Below are positions 24,518 through 51,300 of a DNA stretch of 64,000 nucleotides, piece by piece. This DNA comes from Phoronis australis (taxonomy: Eukaryota; Phoronida; Phoronidae). The stretch is taken from contig NMRA01000026.1 in the NCBI GenBank assembly GCA_002633005.1, positions 1,198,710 to 1,262,709 of the forward strand, written 5' to 3'. Position 1 is the stretch's first letter, and every line of letters begins with the position of its first letter. A program made the position numbers and the translations under genes. The notes beneath the pieces were generated by a model. It worked only from the letters and a program-made list of their open reading frames with translations, was not told where the DNA came from and did no database searches.

Positions 24518-24937
24518 ATATAATACTACATGGTATATCGGCAGTAGGTTTTCCACTGGTGCTTCACTTCAGCCGTCCATATCAAACACAAATCTCAATA
24601 TATTTGCACAAAGGAGGTATTCAACACACCACGGACAATTTTGTCCTCATAACATTCACTAGCGTCCTTTTACATGGTTTGTTGCATCCCTGTTTTGAGT
24701 AAATTTATTAAGATTTGCAGGGACGGATTCAAGATTTTGAGTAAGGGAGGCCAGGACAGAGTATTAACCAGGATTTCGCCGGTCACATTGGCACTCCCGA
24801 ACTGTCAAATGTAGTCTGGTAGAATTTTAGGAGGCCCCCTCTAAATTCGCCGCTGACTTGTGTTTGATATGGATAGCTGAAGTATAGCATCTGTGGAATT
24901 CCTAGTCCCCGAATGCCATACCTTGAAGTATTATATG
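24518..24937. mobile_element. Foldback-type inverted repeat, arms about 80 bp
   Basis: The left arm, including TCCATATCAAACACAAAT, is matched inverted by ATTTGTGTTTGATATGGA-like sequence at about 24857-24876. The match extends outwards to CCATATATAATAC on the left and GTATTATATGG on the right. The loop of about 250 bp is unrelated sequence. There is no coding content, and the arms are approximately 75-80% alike by eye. Confidence 0.55.
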
Positions 24938-25092
24938 GAGAGTATCTTATGTGGTGCATTGGGGATGGCCAAGAGACGAGGACGCATAACTATTCGCTTT
25001 ATCCGTCATTTGCATTTTCCACCTAGCGGTAAACTCATGAACTAAAGGATTCACTTGGCTCGTTGCATTGGCTAGCATTTGTGTCACTCACA

Positions 25093-25187
25093 ATATGACG
25101 TCATTATTGGTCAAAATCCGAGAGTACAAGATGGCAGACAATTTGATATGTCGCTTAGTTAGGGAAATGCAGGAGAAATATAACCAA
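25093..25187 (+). promoter_or_regulatory. Possible promoter with start of a first exon
   Basis: The stretch holds a full CRE palindrome (TGACGTCA, 25096-25103), an inverted CCAAT box (ATTGG, 25106-25110) and AAGATGGCAGAC, which resembles a YY1-type start site. From the ATG at 25131 there are 19 codons, then CAA followed by a donor-like GTGAGA (exon end 25187). No downstream exon was recognised, so a gene here is speculative. Confidence 0.25.
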
Positions 25188-25966
25188 GTGAGACCGTTTA
25201 TGGTTCTCTAAGTAACCTAAGGGAATTCGATTTGGTCAGTACCGTGCAATACAAACAACAAGTATTTTCCCACATTCTTCTGATGTGCCCATTTCATAGA
25301 TTTGCGAAGAAATCGACGGGCCCAGCACAGCACTGTTTGGGCTGAGTATTGGCTACTTGCAACATCTCCGACTATCTTCATCACGGACCTCGAAGGTGCT
25401 TTTTACTCGTGAATGTCTTTTCTTCACGAAGTACAGTTCTTTTCTCACGTGCCTAACAAAATCTCTTGTCATCAGAGCCCGGCGCATGGCGACAAATTTG
25501 ACAAACCTATTTGACAAGTGACAAGCATTCACGCGTCACCGCTAGACACGCGTCACCTGGCACGCGCCACCAGGCAAGCGTTACTAAGCGCGTACGCGTG
25601 TAGTTCGTGTCTCCTACCAGTCATGAATTCAGTGCTGTTCTAGAACGACACTATACATGAGTACGCTATCTTCCTGTGATATTTACCTACATGTGCTTTG
25701 TCTATTGTTTTGTTAGTAGCTTCTCTCAAGCTGAGACTTGAAGAACTCTTACAACAGCGCCCTTCAATTTTCCATAGTTTTTTGCAGCTTGGGGGCAAAT
25801 ACATTTTGCCGATTTTTTCATAATTTGACCACAGAATTTTTACTTATTTTCCGTCTCCTCCCTCACTATTCCACGCCGTCAAAAAGCATTGCTCTTTGGA
25901 ATGGTAAAGTGGCACCCGATTATCTGTTGCCATGATCTATCCAGAGAATGACTGTTGTGCAACCAG
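25188..25966. other. Intergenic, no gene seen
   Basis: Near 25530-25590 there is a small GC-rich cluster of the word ACGCGTCACC and relatives. Otherwise nothing is recognised. Confidence 0.35.
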
Positions 25967-26009
25967 ACACCAGGTGTCATGTACATACTATGTACATGAC
26001 ACCTGGTGT
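25967..26009. repeat. 43-bp perfect palindrome
   Basis: Two perfect 21-bp arms surround one central base (25988). Each arm contains smaller palindromes (ACACC-A-GGTGT and ATGTACAT). It would fold into a cruciform or a hairpin without mismatch. Confidence 0.9.
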
Positions 26010-27694
26010 TGAACAAATCAGAAACAATTATGCTAATGCAATTTGAACTCCGCCGAGCCCGCACCGTACTAGTTTATTCGTCGCTTTTCGACACTGGCTA
26101 GTAGCCGGGTGATGAATGTGCAATCACGAATTTGAAAGCGTCAGGTAGATGGAGACTTTCAATAAGTGAGTGAGTTAACACAGAAAAGACGAACGACAGA
26201 ACGTTGTTCAAGAATAAAGACAGTTACCGAGGTGGTGCTCTGCTGCCACTGAGGAAGAAATTGGACGCGTAATCATTTTGTGCAAATTGCAAATTCAAAA
26301 TCAATTTACATTTTGAGAAACTATATTTCTATGCAAAGGAAAATATCGAAACACGATACCTTCTCATTTTACTCGAATAAATGAGCTTGAAAAACAGGAT
26401 AAAGTTTGAGAGGAAGAACTAGTCTTCTTTTGTTTCAAATGAGCGATGCACTTTTCCGTGAGCACATACCAGTACCTCTGTTGGGAAGGGGAAACCATAT
26501 GGTACAAAAACACTTATTACACAACAGACTTTATGATGAGAATTACGCACTATTTACATTATGACAATGACTGAAAATTGCGTTGCTGTATGGTTTTGAT
26601 AAAACGTCTCAGCATTCGATGTCTGCATTTTATTTATAGACTTCATTTTCTGTGTTTTATAGCGACTTTGTAGCAGAGAATGTAAAAAGTTGTGTGAAAC
26701 ACTAATTGTGAACAATGTATAAATGGCTTAATTCCAATAACGCTAAAAACATGTTATGATACATGTTACTTATTTCTTTATATAAATATTAACAAACCGG
26801 ACAATGAATGACGGAGTCACTCCGGGTAGGAGACGAGTTCTAAATTTCAAACCTGTAAACTTAAGTTAGTTAGACAATTATTCACGGCTCCAAGCACTAG
26901 GTACACGTCTCACCTTTCATTGCATGTGTATGAAATGACCGACGTTGTGTTAACGACGTTTGAACAACAATGCTATGTGGGATGCCAATCGAACAGGAAT
27001 GTTATGCCGGGCTGAGAACATGGACAAATGGAAACAAATATGATTTAAAATCGATGCACCTATATTTGAAATAATTTGTTCAAGCATTTCGCATCGTGCA
27101 GGCGGCTATAATGTGCGGATGCGCAAATCTTAAATTGGACGTTTCCTTTAGTTTTCCACGTAGTTAAATCGAATACACGTCACTATCTTCCGTTTTATAA
27201 CAGACAAGTCAAGCTTCACTAACAGACGAGAAAAAATGATTTTTTGAGGACCGCCCTGGCTCACGCAGGACTAACTTTTGCAGTGGCAACCAAATGCTCC
27301 GGCCGGATGAGCTAACTCTCACACGGCGATACAAAGTAGAATATTTGACTAGTAAAGTCACCAGCCTTGATTTCAACGAATGTCTGGCAGATAACGGCGA
27401 CAATTACAAGGTGATTTGAAATAAAATTATAGCTAATAAATTAAAAAAGTCTATCCTATCCAACACTAACCCCCAAAGATGCATTTTTCGGCCGTACAAA
27501 CGATAGTGACCCTCTAAATAGCTTTCGCCATTATTCAACTGTTGAACATGTAGGCGCATGCGCCTGATTCCGGACACAGGCACCTAATTGTAAATATGGT
27601 AAAAGTTAAAAATGGCAGTTTTTAAATTGCCTTAAAAATTGGCTTGCACAAAGTCTACTAAAATAAATAGCAATAAACCTGAAAACTAACTTTG
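26010..27694. other. Intergenic between the palindrome and the LicD-type gene
   Basis: AT-rich, with no exon or repeat recognised. Confidence 0.4.
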
Positions 27695-28390
27695 CTACAA
27701 AATGTTGTTAAAAATTCCCGAGTTAGATCGGCAGCGACTTTTGTATGGCACTTGTTTGTAATCTGAATATCGTAAAGCTACAAACTTCTCGGTGTCCCTT
27801 GGAACTTTCGATAAACCGTCAAGAAATTTCATATTCTTCACCGGCAAAACCATATCTTTGTGCACTTTATTAAAGAACTTTACTATTGGTGTAAATGGCG
27901 GAAATACTCTGAACAAATAATCGTCTGCTCCAATTTGCCATCTCGCAATATCAACGTGCGCTCCGTTGCACACTACGTATCTCCCCTTCGGCACCAAGCA
28001 GTCGTTTTGTTCGAAGAATTGCTTTAGACGCAACTGGACGTCATATTCCTGTTTGTTATCGCGTAACACGAGCCGCGATATATCACCGTCGTAATCATAC
28101 GGAATTATTCCTCCATCCCGCCAGGCGCCGAGAAGTGTCCCGAAATCAAGCCAATACGTCAGGTTGTTCTTCTCAAAAAAAGTTTGAACAAGTAGCAGTG
28201 TTCTCTTTAAGTTGTTTAATTCTCTTTGAGACATGAAGCATTCACCGCCCTCCGATGAAAGACTGAGGAACAAGGGTAATGTCAATACACATAACGCGAA
28301 GGCTCCTAGCAGAACGACAACACTCCATTTGAAACGTACCTCCACTCCCATTTCTAGGAGGAATGGGAATAGTGGTGGCGGGTTTTGCAT
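27695..28390 (-). CDS. LicD / fukutin-family membrane-anchored transferase, single exon, 231 aa
   Basis: LicD/fukutin-type proteins transfer phospho-sugar alcohols or phosphocholine onto glycans, usually in the Golgi. There is a short N-terminal tail, then one membrane anchor (about residues 22-44, WSVVVLLGAFALCVLTLPLF), as in type II Golgi enzymes. The core reads RELNNLKRTLLLVQTFFEKN, then LDFGTLLGAWRDGGIIPYD and DGDISRL (about 82-107), the family's acidic nucleotide-sugar site in a variant form. Later come GRYVVCNGAHVDIARW and, near the end, LPVKNMKFLDGL and ALRYSDYKQVPYKSRC, also usual for the family. Met1 or Met14 could be the start, and both keep the anchor. There is no intron. The exact donor and acceptor are unknown, and the substrate cannot be told from sequence. 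Confidence 0.85.
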   Translation of the reverse strand: MQNPPPLFPFLLEMGVEVRFKWSVVVLLGAFALCVLTLPLFLSLSSEGGECFMSQRELNNLKRTLLLVQTFFEKNNLTYWLDFGTLLGAWRDGGIIPYDYDGDISRLVLRDNKQEYDVQLRLKQFFEQNDCLVPKGRYVVCNGAHVDIARWQIGADDYLFRVFPPFTPIVKFFNKVHKDMVLPVKNMKFLDGLSKVPRDTEKFVALRYSDYKQVPYKSRCRSNSGIFNNIL

Positions 28391-28483
28391 TTTAGTTAGT
28401 TATGACTGACAGCCAGCATAAACCGTCGTCAGCTCGAGGCTTCTATGAATGCCAAATCAACAAAGCAATAATAATGACAAAAC

Positions 28484-28737
28484 ATGGGCGCATCCAGGGG
28501 GGCTCGAACGAGCCCCCACTTTGGTGAACTGGGCAAAAAGGTCCGCCTCAGTGAAACAAAAAGTCCGAGTGAACGACACAAAAGCCCACAAAATCCACGG
28601 GAAGTCGACTCGGATGCACAATTCGTAAGCCTGAACCCAGTAGCCCCGTTTTTTAGTCCTCCTCGATTTCTCAGTTCAGTAAAAGGTCCGCATACAGAAA
28701 TATTCGAGCCCCCCATATTTTAGGCTGGGTGCGCGTA
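28484..28737 (+). mobile_element. GC-rich-ended miniature element, copy 1
   Basis: It starts GGGCGCATCCAGGGGGGCTC, with the inner palindrome GGGGGGCTCGAACGAGCCCC, and ends AGGCTGGGTGCGCG. The middle carries AAAAAGGTCCGCCTCAGTGA and TCGAGCCCCCCATATTTTAG, shared with 43070-43276 and 46554-46821. It has no coding potential of its own. Confidence 0.7.
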
Positions 28738-29401
28738 TGCAAGTGAGGATGATGAAAATATTAGCTACACTGGGCCTTAAGTCTGTAAAATTGACGAACG
28801 TAATGTTTTGAACGAAATCATCGACTGCTGAGGGATAAGAAAAAATTCACACAGCTTGAACGGCAGGAAGTACTTTGTGTGGGAATAAGGCAATAATTTT
28901 TGCTGAATAACGATATTACCATTCAGGGGAGGTAATAGTTTTGGGTGCAATAATCAAAACGTGATTTAATATCCTTTCAAGAACATGGAGACGAACCTCT
29001 GTACAGATTTATGACTACATCACGAAGTGAAAAAGGCGATTCTGGCTGAAAGTAAATGTTCGTATTTTATACAGTATACAGTACATTCTTTCAGTCCATT
29101 ATTACTATTAAAAAACAAATGCTAACGCGCGTTACCAAGTGTCAACCCCTTGAATTAAATGCATCCAAACAAAAGGAAGGGCACATGAACTGCATTCCAT
29201 GTGAACACAGCCACTATAAATACGAAAATTTTATGTAAGTGTAAGTCAAAGTGTTCCAAACACTTTCAGTGTACAGACTGGAGGTGCAAAACCGTCTAAT
29301 ATGCTAGCAAATCGATTCCAATATAGAATTCCAACAATATACATCTTCGACATCTTTGTCATTGAGCTTTCAGCTGATCCATCACAGAATCGCGGCGCCC
29401 T
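28738..29401. other. Spacer between the LicD-type gene and the ETNPPL/PHYKPL gene
   Basis: Probably contains the 3' UTR of the gene ending at 29402. No feature was recognised. Confidence 0.4.
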
Positions 29402-45092
<15,691 letters not shown>

Positions 45093-46553
45093 GGTTGCAT
45101 AGAACTTCACACGGTGATGAGTTTGGAAAATCAAGCGTAAAATTTGTAACCCCGAGTAGTATTTACGGTGTCCAACACCAGCCGCATGCATTAAATACAT
45201 GGGAAATCTATGTCGTTGCCGCTGGCTTTTGCGAGCACTGTATTGCCCGGCGTGGTCACCGCAGTTCACCTACAGAAGACTGAGGAAGTCGCTAAATAAA
45301 CTGTCAAAAACAGGCGCTGACAGAAGACTGGCGTTCATCTCTGAACCTTCTATCCATAGATAAACAACAATACAGCCAAGGCCACGACAGTGAAGTGAAC
45401 CTTGCCCTTTTCCTGGACTTCTCCCCAAATATGACCAAGCCAGTCTCGCCACCTAGCGACAGCACTGGGCATGCTGTGACGCGCGCCAGCTATTGGCTAT
45501 TCCAGAAGCCAAAGATCGACAGTCCGTATGTCTCAGTGCAGTGGTCTGTGACAGTCGCAAGTTAATTGACGTTTTAAAAAGTTGACACTGCCGGTGTCTT
45601 TGAAACAGTAAATCCGCTTAAAATTATGTAACACATATGGGATTACGTACTGTGTAGCTATAGCGACTCTGCGCTAGAGGCCTACTCATTTCTGTACAAT
45701 TTTTCTCGCCGAGAATGTCCCTTAAAATTTGCTCTCATGACGGCGACATCCCGTTGCTCCCAACTTGTTCGATTCTATAGCCCAACAACAAGTTGGTTAA
45801 GTTTACCCCCGTTGCCAATATCTTACACGACTAATTAACTCCATTCTGGCATTCATGGTTGGAGGGCCTGCGCTCTTTTGTTCGATAATTGCTCTAATCT
45901 CCGATCAGATCTTACTAGCTGACTGACTGGGCTGGGCTGATAAAAATGAAAGCTAAGTTATAACGTATTTAAGCTTAAACCAATAGCATTTCTGAATTCC
46001 TCGTCAAATGCTGAACATGTTCCGTTTTTGAATCACCGAAATCGCCTAACTACAACAGAATTTAAGACCATCTATTCTGTCCAAACGGATTACCAACGCA
46101 CTGGGTTTGACTGTGTTCTGAACACGCGTTCGGTAATAGCGAGCAACCACCATATGTTTCCTTTGAATCCTGGGAGATAATTGGCCTGCTTGTTATCATA
46201 CGGGATAAATGACTGAGCTGGGCAGTTAACAAACGAGCAAAGTGTTATCGCACGTTCAGCACCCATCACTTCTGGAAAAGTTACTGAACGACAGAACGCT
46301 GTAATGTATTGTTGAGTTTACAGAATACTTTCACACGTCATGCTTCAGTAACTGCCGATTTTAGAGGAAGGGGGATAAAAGATACAAAACGCAAAATCGA
46401 TTAGGTGATTCGTACCTGCAGGCAATTCGTACAGCACATGATGCTATTAAATTACTTTTGTCTGGTCATTAAAATTGCAAGTACAAATCTCACATAGGTC
46501 TACATGTACATATTTTAATGAGAAATGAAGTAGGCCTAAGTGTGTTATGTATC
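45093..46553. other. Intergenic, upstream of the ETNPPL/PHYKPL gene
   Basis: Holds the presumed promoter of the - strand gene starting at 45092. I recognised no TATA box or other strong element and no exon. Confidence 0.4.
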
Positions 46554-46821
46554 CATGCGCGCACCCAGGGGCGGGCTCGGGGGGGGCTCAAAAGAGCCCC
46601 CCCCCACTTGGCGAAGTGGACAAAAAGGTCCGCCTCGGAGAAACAAAAAGCCCGAGAAAATGAGACAAAAAATCCACCAAAAAGGCGCAAACACACAATT
46701 CACAGCTCTGGACATGGTACCCAGTTTTTTTTAGTCCTTCGGCTTTTTTGCATAAAGGCCCACATCCTCGGAAATTCGAGCCCCCCACCCCCACATTAAA
46801 GGCTGGGTGCCGCGCGCATGG
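46554..46821 (+). mobile_element. GC-rich-ended miniature element, copy 3 (complete)
   Basis: The ends CATGCGCGCACCCAG and CTGGGTGCCGCGCGCATG form inverted repeats. GTATC stands directly outside on both sides (46549-46553 and 46822-46826), a 5-bp target duplication. The inner part matches the copies at 28484 and 43070. It has no transposase. Confidence 0.75.
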
Positions 46822-47494
46822 TATCCTTGCATGCGAATGAAGTAAGTAAAACGATTCACATCAATAAAGTCCTGGAGGTCTGGACCCAGTCCAATCAAAG
46901 CTGCCACTAGGAAAATAAGACAAGGGCTAATCTACTGTGCGTGGATGTGACTGTGTTAAGTCGCATGCGCATGTGCGTGCGTACCTGCACTGGCGCGAGG
47001 GAAAGAGGTGAAGATTTGCAGCACATTACAGGTGTAACCTTTCTAAAAAAGGATTCATTCCCAGCTCACCTATTCATGGATCCACCAGGGGGGGGGTAGA
47101 GAACTATCTTTTCAGCCAGGACATGCATAAACACCTTCTTAATGTGTGTTTAGTTACACAGGATTACTAGTACAGTTGCACACTAAGAGCACGCTCCACA
47201 AAGAACTGCTTTCACTGACCTTGCTTGCAAAAGGTCGATTGAGTGTGAGCGACACCCACGATTTACAACCCTCTGCAAATTCCTAAGCCAATATCGGGAC
47301 AAGTTACCCCCTTCAAGCTCTAAATGCTTGGGAACCAGCATTGGACTGCCGTGCGTGATGAGCTGAACATTTCAAGAAATGCCTACTGGAAACAGCCTGG
47401 TGGGCTTGCATTCATTTCTCCTCATCCAGAAGCTCAACATTCATGGCTACTTTTGATTGATTTCAAAGTGTAAAGCCATAATGTTTTTCAAAAA

Positions 47495-47836
47495 GAAAAA
47501 GTCTAATGACCTTGGCCAGTCAACAGCATAACTATAAAAAACTCGCTTTCCTAAATGAGTAAATTCACTTAAAACCTCCGATGTCTGTGCAGCTTATTGA
47601 AGGTAATTATTAGTAATTGACAGTTAGTTTTGTTGCCGGAATTCTACAATTATATGGTAGGCAACGAAAAGAAAAAACTGAATGACCTAATCCAGTCAGC
47701 AGCATAAAAACTCGCTTCAATGAATGAGTAAATTCACTTTTAAACCAGATGTCTGTGCAGCTTTTTGGAGGTAATTATTACTAATTGACAGTTACGGTTT
47801 TGTTGCCAGAATTCTATTAATTATATGATAGGCAAG
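47495..47836 (+). repeat. Tandem duplication of a 176-bp unit
   Basis: The unit beginning GAAAAAGTCTAATGACCT at 47495 recurs from 47671 (GAAAAAACTGAATGACCT). It shares ATGAGTAAATTCACTT, ATGTCTGTGCAGCTT, GGTAATTATTA and AATTGACAGTTA in order. Confidence 0.8.
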
Positions 47837-48290
47837 GAACACTGCAAGTACGGTGGTACCTAAAGATTATGTGGTTCAACATCCAACAGAACAGTGGGAC
47901 ATTGGTCTCACAGATTCTTGAGAAAACCAAATGCAAGAGAAAACCCATTCACCTAAGAAACAAGAAAACCAAAGAAGTACTATTGACAAAAAAGCTCTGA
48001 ACAACTGTTAAGTGTTGTCTATCATCAATTTTGTAATTCTCTTCAACTTTGAGCATTTTACACACACTTCACTGTCACTTTGAAGGGAAATTACTTTTTA
48101 TATAAAACAATGAAGGATTATTGAGAGACGTATACGCAGCTGCCTGGAGATACTACACATCTTTGCTTACACCAAATGAATAAAAAACCAATAAAAAGCA
48201 CAGATAGAATTATTCTCCAAATAAATAATTTTGTTAAACATGTGTTACATAGTAATCAAATGTCAACCGCTGAAAATCTGTCATAATTAG

Positions 48291-48344
48291 CCTGCCTTAG
48301 GTATGTTATAACAACACCCTGCCTTAGGTATGTTATAACAACAC
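48291..48344 (+). repeat. Exact 27-bp tandem repeat, two units
   Basis: The unit starts CCTGCCTTAGGTATGTTATA and is repeated without change, about 50 nt beyond the ADSL stop. Confidence 0.9.
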
Positions 48345-48390
48345 CCTGGCACTGTTGTCCTGACTACTCAACAAGGGCTTAACTCCATGA

Positions 48391-51300
48391 CTATAAGTCC
48401 AGTTCAGATATTCCTTCTAGCTGGTGTGCATACGGTTTCAATGCTGGTCTTACTTCCTCTTTTAAAAACTTCTCCACCTTAAAGAAGGAAATATTTTAGT
48501 TAGTTTCGTCATAGATAGGTTTCAACATATACAATGGCTCTTTTCAAAAAAAACATTAATTTACAAGCAATTGTATCAAGAATACAATTTCTTTCCAACA
48601 CAGAACTAAATAAAAGTCTTCAAAATTATAGAAACATGTTAAGTGCAAAAAATAATGCTGACACATTTATATGTGCACGACCATGTTTTCTTCTCGAAAA
48701 ATCATATTCCATAGCGATAACCCAAAGTTATACTACGTCATTTTTGTGCTTATTTTAGCTATTGGCTTCAAAAGCATGTCTGAGGCTTAACGTCAAAGAA
48801 TTTTAATCCGAGAATTCAGCTGTTAAAAAATTAAAGACATCCATCATAGTGATGAAGTCTTCATTTTTGATAACAGTTGTCTGGAGAAGCAGTTTCCTTA
48901 CAGCATGGTATGAGAACCCCAGGTATATTTACCTGCTGCGGAGCTCGTCCTGTGAATGTAGTAGGGTCAAGGAGTCGGTCCAACTGATCGTGTATAGGCA
49001 CAAAGTACTCTGATGACTGTATCCTCTCCACTAGGTCGTTGTCAAGCCCCATCTCCTTGACAACTGCACCCGCCTCCTGCGACAGCACCCGGATACGCTC
49101 ATGACACTCCTGTCGGTCCCCACCCAGTTTCACCATTGCCATAATGATGTTCTCAGACGCCATGAAAGGAAGCTCTTGTTTGATTCTCCGCTCAATTACC
49201 TGCAAGGGTATGCAACACCATGCAACACCATCCATTCACATCTACAACCAGCTCCAATTCTCAACACTGCATCAATCTACCTTGCTAGTACTGATCAGCT
49301 GAGTGGGCCATAAAATGACGTGAGAAAAGGCTGTCAAGATAAAATGAAGTCCAATTCACTTTTTATGGATTTTGAAGAATACTCAAAAATTTCTGATCCC
49401 CATTGGGCTGAAAGGGCAAAATATATATATGTATTACACTTATGCATTACAACATCTGAAACTTCTGTTTGACAATGCATACATGTACTTGATTGTTGTA
49501 ATGTTAATGCATAACAATGATCTGGACTATGACAGAATGTAATGAAATGTTTATTTTCACAGCAGTTCGTTTTTTTAGCCGAGCGGTTAACCTAACAATG
49601 TCTACTTACGTAACTAGAATTTTGGAACATGTAAAATAATTTTCACTTTCAAATAAGTCTGAGGTGATCTGGAATAATTGCTAACTTTGAAATTTCACGA
49701 TTACAAAAGTTCAAAAATCACCAACCTTTGGATAGACAACCAGTCCCTCGGTGACATTCTGCAGAGTACTCAGTATGATGTCTGCAGTCAGAAAAGCTTC
49801 AGCTAAACATATCCTCCTGAAATAAAGTTGGTTGCAATAGGAATTACATTACATCAACAAATTTAATAACGTTCTCCACGGCTTGTTTCCACTCGTGCTA
49901 ACAAGCTTGGATTTTGCTGTTAGGAGATTGGCTCATCAGACACAAATTTGATAATGCATGTAGTCACTGAGGACATTTATTGACACTTGGGACTACTTGA
50001 GTGTACCGATGACTAGGCTTTATAAACATATATACAACTCACACAGTGTGGACATACAACTTTCCAATGTCCGTATGAATTTACAAAATTAAATTCTTTG
50101 CTTTCTCCTGCAAAGATCAATGTAAATGTTCACTTCAATAGTTATATTGCTGACCTATTAGCACTATCATCCAATGTTCTCTCCATCCACTGAACAGACT
50201 GAGTCATCAATGGGTCCTGGACTAGCACCATTAAGTGGCGGGCCAATGAACAACACCTTTCACTGCGCATTGGGTTTCTCTTGTATGGCATAGCACTGGA
50301 ACCTAGAAAAGTACACAAAGTAACAGCAGGTAGTTCTAACACCAAAATCCAATGACCTAAAGCAATGTATGAATATATAATTTATACAATGATTAATTAC
50401 TTCAAAATTACATTCCGTATTGACAAACAATCGGGTTCAACCCACCTAACTCCAAAAACATCAACAGCACTACCTTACAAAATCTTAATACCCTAAACTA
50501 GTTCCTAGTACGGACTAGTCGATTCCAATCTCTTCCCAGTCATGATTCGTCATAAAAATGGTGCCAAATAATTTAGTACCACAGGCTGTCCCTTCCAACA
50601 AAAGTGGTCACCTCAACAATGCAACTGATGCCACTCAATAATGACTCTACTTCTCTAAGGTCATAATCCACGTACACTGCATGTTTGTTCATAGTGAATG
50701 TGAAGTATTTATGCTAACGTTACCTGGGTTGTGTGCATTCATCTTTGCATTGTACTGCTTACGAGATATTTAGAGAAGATCAGAAGTTGTTAGACTACAA
50801 CCAATTGACTATAAACATCAGTAACGGTCAGCGTTTTATGCATTCTCTAGAGCCTTTTATAAAATGTCAAAGTGCTCAACAACAGCTGGTTGTCCAACAC
50901 AGTAAGTTTCCAAATAAGGAAATGAAGACTAAGAAAACTGCGTCCTCGATGCTACAAGGAATGAGGCTAAACGTATCCGCTAACACCATATTCCATTTAA
51001 AACAATCCTATTTAGGTGAATGCGCATAATGACTTCACAGTAAGAACACCAGCATGACATCACACAAGACAGTGAAGAACAAGAGGAATGCAAAACTGTT
51101 AAAATGCATCCACGGCTGCACCGTGAGCGGTATGCGTCTAGAAGTGTTCATTAGCACAATGTAACATGTACAATAAAAGGGCACTACAGGACACGGCATA
51201 ACTGAAATCTTTTTGAAACAAGTGATGTCATCTCCTTTATAGAAACTTATTTGACAAATGTTGTGAACATGCATTGAGGAACTTAGTACATATATAACCG

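Larger units (their letters stand above)
46822..48390. other. 3' flank of ADSL
   Basis: Non-coding. It contains two tandem repeats listed separately. No clear poly(A) signal for ADSL was found on the - strand. Confidence 0.4.

Noticed and set aside
28429-28723. Overlapping frames of 79-95 codons on both strands
   Set aside because: They fall in the GC-rich-ended miniature element, and homologous copies do not keep the frame.
50425-50450. CGGGTTCAACCCACC, similar to a tRNA T-arm
   Set aside because: No acceptor stem, anticodon arm or D-arm can be formed around it.
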